The notes under the pieces are model-generated. The model worked only from the letters and a program-made list of their open reading frames with translations, ran no database searches and was not told the DNA's origin. DNA of 64,000 bases from Lacimicrobium alkaliphilum (GTDB lineage Bacteria > Pseudomonadota > Gammaproteobacteria > Enterobacterales > Alteromonadaceae). The position numbers and the translations under genes were made by a program. The stretch is from NCBI RefSeq assembly GCF_001466725.1, contig NZ_CP013650.1, positions 1 to 64,000 of the forward strand, read 5' to 3'. Below are positions 28,765 through 37,789 of the stretch, piece after piece. Each line of letters opens with the position of its first letter. The first letter of the stretch is position 1.

Positions 28765-29517
28765 TTAGTTCTGAAAATGTTGGCGAAAACTTGACGGAGA
28801 CTCGCCAAACTCCCGCATAAACTGACGGCTGAAATAATTAGCATCGCCGAAGCCGCAATGTTCGGCGACCCAATAGACAGGATTCTTGCTCTCTATCAAT
28901 AACCGCCTCGAGTATTCCAGACGTAACTGATTGATCAGTTGCCTGGGTGACTTACCCAGTGATTTTCTGAAGCGACGCTCCAGTGCACTGACCGATAAAT
29001 GGGCATGCTCAGCCAGTTCGGTAATACTGATGTCGCGGGTAAAATTGTCTTTGATAAAATTCATCGGCTTTTCAATGCTGGCCAGCGGGCTGAGCATAAT
29101 CGAGGTCTTCTGCAGGTGGCGGGAGATACCGCAGGTGCCCACCCGGCGTTCCTGATAGTCATACACCGGTCTTTTGCTGGTGGTAAACCAGTGCAGCTCG
29201 CCTGAGGGCAGACGGTTTATTTCCAGCCGGTCGGTGATCAATTCGCCCTCCATCACTCGTTTATCATCGGCAACAAACAATCTGGCGATATGACCCGGTG
29301 TCAGATCGTAATCGCTGAGCCCAACAACCTGGGCCAGGCTGTCTATGCCTGCATGTTCCAGAAACGCCTGATTGGCGTACATAATACGACTCTGGCTGTC
29401 TTTCACCCAGACCAGTACATCGGTTAACAAATCGTACATTTTCAGCCACTGCCGGTCCGGCATTGAATCCAGAAACTGTTGGGCCTGTATCGGAAAGTGC
29501 TTCTCTGATGCATGCAT
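28765..29517 (-). CDS. AraC-family regulator with N-terminal PAS domain
   Basis: 250 residues. Residues about 20-140 read as a PAS domain (DVLVWVKDSQSRIMYANQAFL..GLSDYDLTPGHIARLFVADD..RPVYD), and the C-terminus carries two HTH motifs of AraC type (ISITELAEHAHLSVSALERRF and VYWVAEHCGFGDANYFSRQF). A PAS in place of the usual arabinose-type sensor suggests a small-molecule or redox cue. It is divergent from the glycoside cluster and probably activates it; paired half-sites lie in between. Confidence 0.9.
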   Translation of the reverse strand: MHASEKHFPIQAQQFLDSMPDRQWLKMYDLLTDVLVWVKDSQSRIMYANQAFLEHAGIDSLAQVVGLSDYDLTPGHIARLFVADDKRVMEGELITDRLEINRLPSGELHWFTTSKRPVYDYQERRVGTCGISRHLQKTSIMLSPLASIEKPMNFIKDNFTRDISITELAEHAHLSVSALERRFRKSLGKSPRQLINQLRLEYSRRLLIESKNPVYWVAEHCGFGDANYFSRQFMREFGESPSSFRQHFQN

Positions 29518-29607
29518 GTATTTTTATATTTCCATTAATATCAATGTTTTAAATATGTTCTTTGTTGTCTTATTTTTCTGGTTCAAAATTTATGCGCCGA
29601 TTTTGTG

Positions 29608-29637
29608 CTATCTATGTCCGATTCTATTCTATCTGTG
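29608..29637 (+). promoter_or_regulatory. direct-repeat half-sites, candidate AraC-type operator
   Basis: CTATCTATG at 29608-29616 recurs as CTATCTGTG at 29629-29637, starts exactly 21 bases apart (two helical turns), in the AT-rich region between the regulator and the first gene of the cluster. The spacing is what two tandem AraC-family HTH motifs need. Confidence 0.5.
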
Positions 29638-29689
29638 CGAAGACAACCAGATATAACATTCTGTTAACAGTCAGCAATGGCAGAGTTTT

Positions 29690-30841
29690 ATGCAGAAAGT
29701 CAGAATGGGAATGATGGGTGGCGGTCCTGATGCTTTTATCGGTGCAGTGCATCGTATGGCAGCCAATCTGGATGGCAAAATTGAACTGGTATGTGGCGCA
29801 TTCAGCAGTCGTCCGGATGCATCACAGCAGATGGCGCAGCAACTGGGCCTGAATCGCAGCTACGACAGCTACCAGCAAATGCTTGAGCAGGAAGCCAGCT
29901 TACCGGCTGACCAGCGGATGGAGTTTGTCAGCATCGTCACACCTAATTATCTGCACTTCGAGATGAGCAAAGCGGCGCTGGAGGCCGGTTTTCATGTGCT
30001 TTGTGATAAACCTGCCACCTTAACGCTGGACGAGGCCAGCCAACTAGCAGCTATTCAGAAACGCAGCGGCAGATTGTACGCCCTTACCCATACCTATACC
30101 GGCTATCCCATGGTGGTGGCTGCCCGTGAACTGGTGGCCAGGGGAGAGCTGGGTAGAATTCGCAAAGTGGTGGTGGAATACCATCAGGGCTGGCTGGCCG
30201 ATAGCGGTGCCGAATCCGGCAAACAGGCCGCCTGGCGACTGGATCCGGCCCGGGCTGGTATCAGTTGTTGCATGGCCGATATCGGTGTACATGCCGCCAA
30301 TCTGGCGGAGTTTATCTGTAATGATGCGATTGACCAGCTTAGCGCCGATCTGAGCGCCAGCCACGGCAGGTTGCTGGATGATGACGGTGTGGTGATGCTG
30401 CGCTTCGCCTCTGGTGCGCGCGGCATGCTGAGCGCCAGTCAGATTGCGGTGGGTGAGGAAAATAATCTGCGTATCCGGGTCTATGGAGAAAAAGCCTCCC
30501 TGGACTGGTCACAGGAAGAGCCCAACAGTCTGAAGTTAATGCACGCCGACAAACCTTTCGAAGTCCTGCGCAGTGCTACCCCTGCGGCGGCAGAGTTGGG
30601 CGGTATTACCAGAACACCGCCCGGTCACCCCGAGGGCTATCTGGAAGCCTTTGCCAATCTGTACCGGCAATTTGCTGAGCAGGTAGACAGGCAGCGTCAG
30701 CAGCAGACAACAGACAGCAATCCGCTGCCGGGTATCGATGCGGCAGTACGTGGCATGGCATTTATCGAAACGGTCGTGGCGGCCAGCGCCTCAACGCAAA
30801 AATGGCACAAGGTACCAGCGCAGCCAGTAAAGGAGTCATAG
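29690..30841 (+). CDS. Gfo/Idh/MocA-family dehydrogenase, first gene of the glycoside cluster
   Basis: 383 residues. The Rossmann start RMGMMGGGPDAFIGAVHRMAA is typical of one Gfo/Idh clade; the catalytic-Lys motif appears as VLCDKPATLTLDEA and the substrate-binding His region as DIGVHAANLAEF. It likely reduces or oxidises a keto-sugar with NAD(H). The following gene starts two bases after the stop with AAGGAG inside this gene, indicating an operon. Confidence 0.9.
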   Translation: MQKVRMGMMGGGPDAFIGAVHRMAANLDGKIELVCGAFSSRPDASQQMAQQLGLNRSYDSYQQMLEQEASLPADQRMEFVSIVTPNYLHFEMSKAALEAGFHVLCDKPATLTLDEASQLAAIQKRSGRLYALTHTYTGYPMVVAARELVARGELGRIRKVVVEYHQGWLADSGAESGKQAAWRLDPARAGISCCMADIGVHAANLAEFICNDAIDQLSADLSASHGRLLDDDGVVMLRFASGARGMLSASQIAVGEENNLRIRVYGEKASLDWSQEEPNSLKLMHADKPFEVLRSATPAAAELGGITRTPPGHPEGYLEAFANLYRQFAEQVDRQRQQQTTDSNPLPGIDAAVRGMAFIETVVAASASTQKWHKVPAQPVKES

Positions 30842-30842
30842 C

Positions 30843-31895
30843 ATGAATAACATCAAGGGCCCGGCGATTTTTCTGGCTCAGTTTGTCGATGACAAAGCGC
30901 CGTTCAATAGTTTTGACAGCATCTGCCAATGGGCAGCCGGGCTGGGGTATAAAGGCATTCAGCTGCCTACCTGGGATAAGCGTTTGTTTGATCTTGAACA
31001 GGCCGCTGACAGCCGGGATTACTGTGATGAGATAATGGCGGTGGCAGCGGGTCATGGCCTCAGCATTACTGAGCTGTCGACCCACTTGCAGGGACAACTG
31101 ATGGCGGTTAATCCGGCCTACGATCAGATGTTTGATGGCTTTGCCCCTGAAGCGGTGCGCAATAACCCTGAAAAGCGTCAGACCTGGGCCGAACAGCAAT
31201 TGATGGCGGCCGGTACCGCCAGCGGCAGAATGGGGCTGAAGACGCATGCCAGTTTCTCCGGCTCACTGCTGTGGCATACCCACTACCCCTGGCCACAAAG
31301 ACCCGCAGGTCTGGTTGAACAGGGCTTTGAGGAACTGGCCAGACGCTGGCGCCCGGTGCTGGATCATTTTGCCGATCAGGGCGTGGATATCTGCTATGAG
31401 CTGCACCCCGGTGAAGATCTGCACGATGGCGTCACCTTCGAGCGCTTTCTGGCGGCCACCGACAATCACGCGGCGGTGAATATTCTCTACGATCCCAGCC
31501 ATTTCGTGCTGCAGCATCTGGACTATCTGGCCTTTATCGATATATACCATGAGCGCATCAAGGCCTTTCACGTCAAGGATGCCGAGTTTATTCCCTCAGG
31601 GCGCAGCGGCGTATATGGCGGTTATCAGTCCTGGGTCGAGCGGCCCGGGCGTTTTCGTTCTCTCGGTGATGGTCAGACAGATTTCAGACAAATCTTCAGT
31701 AAGCTGACCCAGTATGGCTTTGATGGCTGGGCGGTACTGGAGTGGGAATGCTGTCTTAAGCATCCCGAAGACGGCGCTAAAGAGGGCGCTGAATTTATCC
31801 GTCAGCATCTGATCCGTACCACGGACAAGGCCTTTGATGACTTTGCCGCCAGTGGCACAGACCAGGACCTTAACCGCCGCATACTTGGCCTGTAA
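30843..31895 (+). CDS. sugar phosphate isomerase/epimerase-type TIM barrel
   Basis: 350 residues, cytoplasmic (no signal peptide). AP-endonuclease 2/xylose-isomerase-like fold: the metal ligands His and Glu appear in SLLWHTHYPW, ICYELHPGEDLHD, YDPSHF, FHVKDAEF and VLEWECC. Most members isomerise or epimerise sugars or inositols; 3-keto sugar epimerisation is suggested by neighbours only. Good AAGGAG Shine-Dalgarno. Confidence 0.88.
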   Translation: MNNIKGPAIFLAQFVDDKAPFNSFDSICQWAAGLGYKGIQLPTWDKRLFDLEQAADSRDYCDEIMAVAAGHGLSITELSTHLQGQLMAVNPAYDQMFDGFAPEAVRNNPEKRQTWAEQQLMAAGTASGRMGLKTHASFSGSLLWHTHYPWPQRPAGLVEQGFEELARRWRPVLDHFADQGVDICYELHPGEDLHDGVTFERFLAATDNHAAVNILYDPSHFVLQHLDYLAFIDIYHERIKAFHVKDAEFIPSGRSGVYGGYQSWVERPGRFRSLGDGQTDFRQIFSKLTQYGFDGWAVLEWECCLKHPEDGAKEGAEFIRQHLIRTTDKAFDDFAASGTDQDLNRRILGL

Positions 31896-31907
31896 CAGGA
31901 GAATTCC

Positions 31908-33134
31908 ATGTCGGTAAGCATACGTATCAGACTGTGTTTAATGATGTTCCTGCAGTTTTTTATCTGGGGCGGCTGGTTTGTCACACTGGGTACCTTTCTG
32001 GGCAGTACTCTGGGTGCCAGTGGCAACGAGATTGGCATGGCGTTTTCTACCCAGTCCTGGGGAGCCATTATTGCGCCCTTTATTATCGGCCTGATCGCCG
32101 ATCGCTATTTTAATGCCGAGCGCATTCTGGGCGTACTGCATCTGATTGGCGCAGTACTCATGTACTGTCTGTACAGCGCTGAGAATTTCGACAGTTTCTA
32201 TCCTTTTGTGCTGGGTTATATGATCGCCTACATGCCGACGCTGGCGCTGGTGAACTCGGTGTCTTTCGGGCAGATGCAGGAACCGGCTAAAGAGTTCGGA
32301 AAAATCAGGGTCTGGGGCACTATCGGCTGGATTATCGCCGGCCTGGTGATCAGCTATGGGTTTTCCTGGGATGACCAGCAGGCCATTGCCGATGGCATGC
32401 TCAGAAATACCTTCGCGCTGTGCGCCATCGCTTCGCTATTGCTGGGTCTGTTCAGCTTTAGCTTACCCGCCACACCACCAAAATCGGCCGGGACAAAAAG
32501 CGGCCTCAGCGAAGTGCTGGGCCTGGATGCGCTGGCCATGCTCAAAGACAGAAACTTTCTGCTGTTTTTTGTCTCCTCGGTGCTGATCTGTATTCCGCTG
32601 GCCTTCTATTATCAGAACGCCAACCCTTTTCTGACTGAAATCGGTGTGCAGAATGCGACCGGCAAGATGACCCTGGGACAGGTTTCAGAGGTGCTGTTTA
32701 TGCTGGTGCTGCCGGTATTTCTGCAGCGCTTCGGCATCAAGATCACCTTACTGGTGGGGATGGCGGCCTGGGCCTTGCGCTATGTGCTGTTTGCCTATGG
32801 CAATGCCGACAGCGGGGTAGCGGCTCTGCTGGTGGGGATTGCCCTGCACGGCATCTGTTATGACTTTTTCTTTGTCTCCGGCCAGATCTACACCAATGCC
32901 AAGGCGGGGGAGCGTATCAAGAGTGCCGCTCAGGGCATGATCACCCTGGCCACTTATGGTGTGGGGATGCTGGCAGGTTTCTGGGTGGCTGGCATGATCA
33001 CCGATCATTTCGCCCAGCCAGAGGGCCATGACTGGCAACAGATCTGGCTCTATCCTGCCGGTTTTGCTGCGGTGGTGTTTGTGCTCTTCCTGTTCAGCTT
33101 TAAAAATGAGCGGATTGGTCAGCATGAACACTAG
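31908..33134 (+). CDS. MFS transporter of the NupG (nucleoside:H+ symporter-like) group
   Basis: 408 residues with twelve membrane helices. Start LCLMMFLQFFIWGGWFVTLG and SFGQMQEPAKEFGKIRVWGTIGWIIAGL are characteristic of NupG-like carriers, which in catabolic clusters often carry sugars rather than nucleosides. It would bring the oxidised or cleaved product across the inner membrane. GGAG ribosome binding site; its end overlaps the next start by 11 bases. Confidence 0.88.
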   Translation: MSVSIRIRLCLMMFLQFFIWGGWFVTLGTFLGSTLGASGNEIGMAFSTQSWGAIIAPFIIGLIADRYFNAERILGVLHLIGAVLMYCLYSAENFDSFYPFVLGYMIAYMPTLALVNSVSFGQMQEPAKEFGKIRVWGTIGWIIAGLVISYGFSWDDQQAIADGMLRNTFALCAIASLLLGLFSFSLPATPPKSAGTKSGLSEVLGLDALAMLKDRNFLLFFVSSVLICIPLAFYYQNANPFLTEIGVQNATGKMTLGQVSEVLFMLVLPVFLQRFGIKITLLVGMAAWALRYVLFAYGNADSGVAALLVGIALHGICYDFFFVSGQIYTNAKAGERIKSAAQGMITLATYGVGMLAGFWVAGMITDHFAQPEGHDWQQIWLYPAGFAAVVFVLFLFSFKNERIGQHEH

Positions 33135-34011
33135 TCGGCGACAACTCTGTAAGGGAATTGCCCTGGCTGGTGTCGGCGCCAGCGGCCTGATGAGCTTTTC
33201 ACCGCTTGTGGGTGCAGCACAGAGTGCAACCGGCAGTCTGAAAGGCAATATCCGCCATTCGGTGAGTCGCTGGACTTATGGCGAATTGCCGATTGAGCAG
33301 CTGTGCCAGACAGTTAAATCGCTGGGTTTTTCGGCCATTGATCTGGTGGGCCCTGAAGACTGGCCGGTGCTGAAAAAGCATGGCGTCGATTCCTCTATGT
33401 GTAATGGCGCCGAGCTGAACCTTACCGACGGCTGGGCCGATGAGCGCTTTCATAAGGCCCTGATCCCGCGTTATTTACGCCATATCGATCTGGTCGCCGA
33501 AGCCGGTTATACCAATCTGATTTGTTTTAGTGGCAATAAACGGGGCATCAGCCCCGATGCAGGCCTGAAGACGGCTGTTAAGGGGCTGAAACAGATCCTG
33601 CCCCATGCTGAAAAACGCGGTGTGGTGCTGCAGATGGAGCTGTTTAATTCCAAGGTGGATCACCCCGATTATATGGCGGATAACTCCGCCTGGGGCATTG
33701 AGCTGTGTAAGGCGCTGGGTTCAGAGAACTTTAAGTTGCTGTATGACATCTACCATATGCAGATCAGTGAAGGCGATATTATTCGCACCATCAGAGAGAA
33801 CCATCAGTATTTTGGCCACTACCATACTGCAGGGGTTCCCGGTCGGCATGAGATTGGTGACAACCAGGAACTCAATTACCGGGCTATTGCTCAGGCCATC
33901 AGAGAGATTGATTTTAAGGGCTATCTGGCACAGGAGTTTATCCCCACGCCACCAACAATGACGGGCAAAATTGATTCGCTGCGAGAGGCGGTGGCAATTT
34001 GCGATGTGTAA
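33124..34011 (+). CDS. Tat-exported TIM-barrel isomerase (hydroxypyruvate isomerase-like)
   Basis: 295 residues from the ATG at 33124; the frame runs further up only as a shadow of the transporter. A Tat-like signal NTSRRQLCKGIALAGVG is followed by a barrel with metal-ligand segments VLQMELFNS, YDIYHMQ, YFGHYHTAGVPGRHEIGDNQEL and LAQEFIPT, close to hydroxypyruvate isomerase-type proteins. A secreted isomerase alongside secreted GMC enzymes supports periplasmic sugar chemistry. Confidence 0.88.
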   Translation: MNTSRRQLCKGIALAGVGASGLMSFSPLVGAAQSATGSLKGNIRHSVSRWTYGELPIEQLCQTVKSLGFSAIDLVGPEDWPVLKKHGVDSSMCNGAELNLTDGWADERFHKALIPRYLRHIDLVAEAGYTNLICFSGNKRGISPDAGLKTAVKGLKQILPHAEKRGVVLQMELFNSKVDHPDYMADNSAWGIELCKALGSENFKLLYDIYHMQISEGDIIRTIRENHQYFGHYHTAGVPGRHEIGDNQELNYRAIAQAIREIDFKGYLAQEFIPTPPTMTGKIDSLREAVAICDV

Positions 34012-34059
34012 TCAATCTCAGGGTGTTACGGGATTCGGGGTCGTTTAAAGAGGCAGGCT

Positions 34060-35745
34060 ATGACAGTAAATAATTATGATGCCATCGTGGTGGGTTCCGG
34101 TATCAGCGGAGGCTGGGCTGCCAAGGAACTCTGTGAGCGTGGTCTGAAGGTATTGATGCTCGAGCGTGGCAGAAATCTCGAACATATCAAAGATTACAAG
34201 AACGCCCATAAAGAGGCCTGGGATTATCCCCATCGTGACGTGCCTACCAGGCAGATGAAACTGGATTATCCGGTACTGCGCAGGGATTATCCGCTGAATG
34301 AGTCTACCTTTGGCATGTGGGCGAGCGATAAGGATTCTCCTTATACTGAAGATAAGCGCTTCGACTGGTATCGTGGCTATCAGCTGGGCGGTCGCTCTTT
34401 GTTGTGGGGGCGGCAGAGTTACCGTTTCAATGAGCTCGACTTTGAGGCTAATGCCAAAGAAGGCATCGCAGTAGACTGGCCTATCCGTTATCAGGATCTG
34501 GCACCCTGGTATGATTATGTGGAGAAATTCGCAGGTATCAGCGGTAACAGGGATGGCCTGGATGTATTGCCCGATGGTCAGTTCCAGCAGCCTCTGCCGC
34601 TTAACTGCGTGGAAAAGGATGTGGCTGCGCGTCTGCAGAAGGCCTTTAAGGGCTCCCGCCATCTAATTCATTGCCGCAGCGCCAATATGACCGAGGCGAA
34701 GCCGGAGCAGGGCCGCGCCAGTTGTCAGTATCGTTCAAAATGCTGGCTGGGTTGCCCCTTTGGGGCATATTTCAGTACGCAGTCGTCGACGCTTCCCGCC
34801 GCCATGAAAACCGGAAATCTCACCGTTCGGCCCTTTTCTATTGTATCCCGGCTGCTGTATGACAAAGACAAAAAGCGCGCCACCGGGGTGGAGATCATAG
34901 ACGCCGAAACGAACAAGACGATCGAGTACAACAGCCGCATCGTTTTTGTTAACGCTTCGGCCCTGAATTCTACCTGGGTGCTGATGAATTCAGCCACTGA
35001 TGTCTGGGAGGGTGGTCTGGGCAGCAGCAGCGGTGAACTGGGTCATAATGTGATGGATCATCACTTCCAGGTGGGCGCGTCTGCTGAAGTTGAAGGTTAT
35101 CTGGACAAATACACTTTTGGCCGTCGTCCCGGTGGTTTTTATATTCCCCGCTTTCGTAACTGGAAGGATGACAAACGCGACTATCTGCGCGGTTTTGGTT
35201 ATCAGGGCAGTGCCAGCCGTCAGGGCTGGCGAAAAGACATTGCCGAGCTGGGCATAGGCGAGTCACTGAAAGAAGGGATGAGCGAACCCGGCCACTGGAG
35301 TATCGGCATGTCTGCCTTTGGTGAAATGCTGCCCTATCACGACAACCGTATCTATCTGAACCATAAGGTCAGAGACAAGTGGGGCCTGCCGGTCCTGGCT
35401 ATGGATGTGGAGATCAAAGAGAACGAACGGGCTATGCGCAAGGATATGCAGGCCGATGCCATGGAAATGTTCGAGGCCGCGGGCCTGAAGAATGTGCATG
35501 GCTATGACGGCGATTATGCTCCGGGTATGGGTATTCATGAAATGGGTACCGCCCGTATGGGGCGGGAACCGAAAACCTCGGTGCTCAACAAACATAATCA
35601 GGTCTGGGATGCCCTCAATGTGTTTGTGACAGATGGTGCCTGTATGACCTCAGCATCCTGTGTTAATCCGTCTTTAACTTATATGGCCCTTACCGCCAGA
35701 GCTGCCGCCTTTGCAGTGGAAGAGCTTAAGCGGGGGAATCTGTGA
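34060..35745 (+). CDS. GMC-family FAD-dependent sugar dehydrogenase, copy 1
   Basis: 561 residues. The FAD dinucleotide fold is at the start (VVGSGISGGWAAKELCERGLKVLMLERGR), followed by LGGRSLLWGRQ and the C-terminal HEMGTARMG and VTDGACMTSASCVNPSLTYMALTARAA, with the catalytic His/Asn pair region. This is the type whose characterised relatives, as glucoside 3-dehydrogenase, oxidise C3 of glycosides together with a small subunit. No own signal peptide; its partner has a Tat-like one, so hitch-hiker export is plausible. GAGGC Shine-Dalgarno; coupled to the next gene. Confidence 0.9.
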   Translation: MTVNNYDAIVVGSGISGGWAAKELCERGLKVLMLERGRNLEHIKDYKNAHKEAWDYPHRDVPTRQMKLDYPVLRRDYPLNESTFGMWASDKDSPYTEDKRFDWYRGYQLGGRSLLWGRQSYRFNELDFEANAKEGIAVDWPIRYQDLAPWYDYVEKFAGISGNRDGLDVLPDGQFQQPLPLNCVEKDVAARLQKAFKGSRHLIHCRSANMTEAKPEQGRASCQYRSKCWLGCPFGAYFSTQSSTLPAAMKTGNLTVRPFSIVSRLLYDKDKKRATGVEIIDAETNKTIEYNSRIVFVNASALNSTWVLMNSATDVWEGGLGSSSGELGHNVMDHHFQVGASAEVEGYLDKYTFGRRPGGFYIPRFRNWKDDKRDYLRGFGYQGSASRQGWRKDIAELGIGESLKEGMSEPGHWSIGMSAFGEMLPYHDNRIYLNHKVRDKWGLPVLAMDVEIKENERAMRKDMQADAMEMFEAAGLKNVHGYDGDYAPGMGIHEMGTARMGREPKTSVLNKHNQVWDALNVFVTDGACMTSASCVNPSLTYMALTARAAAFAVEELKRGNL

Positions 35746-36356
35746 TGGACAGACGTGAATTGCTTAAGATGATTGGTATGGCCACCGGAGCGGCCTTTGT
35801 GGGTAATGCAATGGCCTGGACAACGGTGGCGGAGGCCACTTCGCCCAAGGCTGCCGGGTTCAGCGATGAGGATCTGATGCTGCTGAACGAAGTGGCAGAG
35901 ACCATTATTCCGCGCACCGATACCCCCGGCGCAAAAGACGCCAACGTGGCCCATATTATGGCGGTGCTGGTGGCAGATTGTTATCTGCCGGAAGAGCAGC
36001 AGGTATTCAGGCAGGGTATGGCGGATATCGATAAAAGAAGTCAGTCAGACTTTGGCAAGCCCTTTCTGCTGTTAAACAAAAACCAGCGGCAGGAACTGTT
36101 GTCAGCATTAAACCAGGAGGCTTATCGCTATAACGGCGAACACCGGGTGTCTTTCTGGGAGCTTTCCAAACCGGGCAGTATGCCCGGCAAAGAAGTGTCG
36201 TTGCCCCATTATTTTACCCTGTTTAAACAACTCACCCTGTTTGGCTTTTTCACTTCTGAAGTTGGCGCTACCAAAGTATTGCGCTACGAAGCCATACCGG
36301 GCCGTTATGACGGTGAATATCCCTATAAAAAAGGTGACCGGGCCTGGGCGACCTAG
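35745..36356 (+). CDS. gluconate 2-dehydrogenase subunit 3-family protein, copy 1
   Basis: 203 residues. Tat-type signal (MDRRELLKMIGMATGAAFVG), then the family core LLNEVAETIIPRTDTPGAKDANV and the end LFGFFTSEVGATKVLRYEAIPGRYDG. The GGGGG ribosome binding site favours the ATG at 35745, one base overlapping the GMC stop. This small partner is needed for export and activity of the GMC subunit in characterised relatives. No haem motif is present. Confidence 0.88.
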   Translation: MDRRELLKMIGMATGAAFVGNAMAWTTVAEATSPKAAGFSDEDLMLLNEVAETIIPRTDTPGAKDANVAHIMAVLVADCYLPEEQQVFRQGMADIDKRSQSDFGKPFLLLNKNQRQELLSALNQEAYRYNGEHRVSFWELSKPGSMPGKEVSLPHYFTLFKQLTLFGFFTSEVGATKVLRYEAIPGRYDGEYPYKKGDRAWAT

Positions 36357-36375
36357 GCTGTCTCTCTAATTTGAT

Positions 36376-37137
36376 ATGAGTATTACCATGAAAAAACGAT
36401 CGATGCGTATTCTGCCAGTTTCCACCACCGCGGCCTTGCTGATCTGCCTGAGTGCCTATGCTCAGAATGACGAGCAGAAATCGAAAAAGACCGAGGTATG
36501 GGAGCCCGAACCTGAAGTGGTGTCAGCGCCTGCTGGGGTGCCGCCTTCTGATGCTATCGTTCTGTTTGATGGCAGTGACCTTAGTCAGTGGCAAAGTGTA
36601 AAGGACGGTGACGCGAACTGGACGGTTGAAGACGGTGTACTGACGGTCAGACCCGGTAGTGGCGATATTCGCACCAACGCAGATTTTTGCGATGTGCAGT
36701 TGCATCTGGAATGGAAAGTGCCCGAGCCGGAGGCTGGCAAGCAGGGCCAGCAGCGCAATAACAGCGGGGTCTTCCTGCAACAGCGCTATGAAATCCAGAT
36801 TCTGGACTCCTATGAAAACCGTACCTACAGCAATGGTCAGGCCGGATCCCTGTACAAACAGGTGATCCCTCTGGTCAATGCCATGCGGCCACCGGAGCAA
36901 TGGCAGAGTTACGATATTCTCTATACCGCCCCGCGCTTTGACGGCCAAAACCTGGTCAGCCCGGGCACTATCACGGTGCTGCATAATGGCGTGGTGGTAC
37001 AACATCATACTGAGATCCAGGGGGAAACCGTGTGGGTGGGTGAACCGACCTATAAAGCTCATGGCTGTGCGCCACTGCAGTTGCAGGATCACGGCGATAA
37101 GGTGAGTTTCCGCAATATCTGGGTGCGTGAATTATGA
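36376..37137 (+). CDS. secreted DUF1080 (3-keto-disaccharide hydrolase-type) protein
   Basis: 253 residues with an N-terminal signal peptide ending near AYAQ (start at 36376 or at the ATG at 36388). The PF06439 concanavalin-like domain is clear: AIVLFDGSDLSQWQSVKDG, WTVEDGVLTVRPGSG, NNSGVFLQQRYEIQILDSY and LQLQDHGDKVSFRNIWVREL. Members cleave 3-keto-glycosides produced by glycoside 3-dehydrogenases, which is exactly the neighbour here. It separates the two GMC modules. Confidence 0.88.
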   Translation: MSITMKKRSMRILPVSTTAALLICLSAYAQNDEQKSKKTEVWEPEPEVVSAPAGVPPSDAIVLFDGSDLSQWQSVKDGDANWTVEDGVLTVRPGSGDIRTNADFCDVQLHLEWKVPEPEAGKQGQQRNNSGVFLQQRYEIQILDSYENRTYSNGQAGSLYKQVIPLVNAMRPPEQWQSYDILYTAPRFDGQNLVSPGTITVLHNGVVVQHHTEIQGETVWVGEPTYKAHGCAPLQLQDHGDKVSFRNIWVREL

Positions 37138-37180
37138 GAACCTGTCTGTAGTGGCAGCGTCGTTTATTACAGGTAAATCA

Positions 37181-37774
37181 ATGATGCATATTGATCGTCG
37201 CGGTATGTTAAAGGGCCTGGGAGCCCTGTTTGGAGCACAGGTTGCCAGCAGCCTGCTCGGTGGCCAGGCCTGGTCTGTGGCCATGGCGTTTCAGCAAACA
37301 GCGGATAAGCACAAGCTGCAACTGCTGAGCCCGGAACAGCTAAACACTCTGGCGGCGGTGGCCGATCTGACCATTCCGGCTACCGATACACCGGGCGCCC
37401 TGGCGACGGATTGCCACTGGTTTGTGGATAACCAGCTAAGGCATTGCTTCGATACGCAGGCTCAGACGGCCGCCGGGGCGATTCTGGATAAGATTGAGGC
37501 AACCGCCAGCGGTCAGCTGGGTCACAGCTTCAATCAGGCTGGCGAAGATCAGCAGTTGACGCTGCTTAATGCACTTGAGCAATCGGAACAGGGCTTTACC
37601 CGGAATGATACTCAGGCCTTTAAGTTAGTGAAATCTCTGCTGGTGTTTGGTTATTTTACCAGTGAGGTGGGCATGACCAAAATGCTGGCCTATGACCCTG
37701 TTCCCGGCGGCTTTAAGGGTTCTGTTCCGTACGCTTCGGTGGGCAAGGCCTACAGTGGCGGTTTTCCGTTCTGA
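37181..37774 (+). CDS. gluconate 2-dehydrogenase subunit 3-family protein, copy 2
   Basis: 197 residues from 37181 (AGGTAA upstream). Tat-like signal with DRRGMLKGLGALFGAQVASS, then LNTLAAVADLTIPATDTPGALATDCHWFVDNQL and the family end FGYFTSEVGMTKMLAYDPVPGGFKG. Diverged from copy 1 but with the same plan. It precedes the second GMC gene, whereas copy 1 follows its own. Confidence 0.87.
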   Translation: MMHIDRRGMLKGLGALFGAQVASSLLGGQAWSVAMAFQQTADKHKLQLLSPEQLNTLAAVADLTIPATDTPGALATDCHWFVDNQLRHCFDTQAQTAAGAILDKIEATASGQLGHSFNQAGEDQQLTLLNALEQSEQGFTRNDTQAFKLVKSLLVFGYFTSEVGMTKMLAYDPVPGGFKGSVPYASVGKAYSGGFPF

Positions 37775-37789
37775 TGCGAAGGTATGGTG

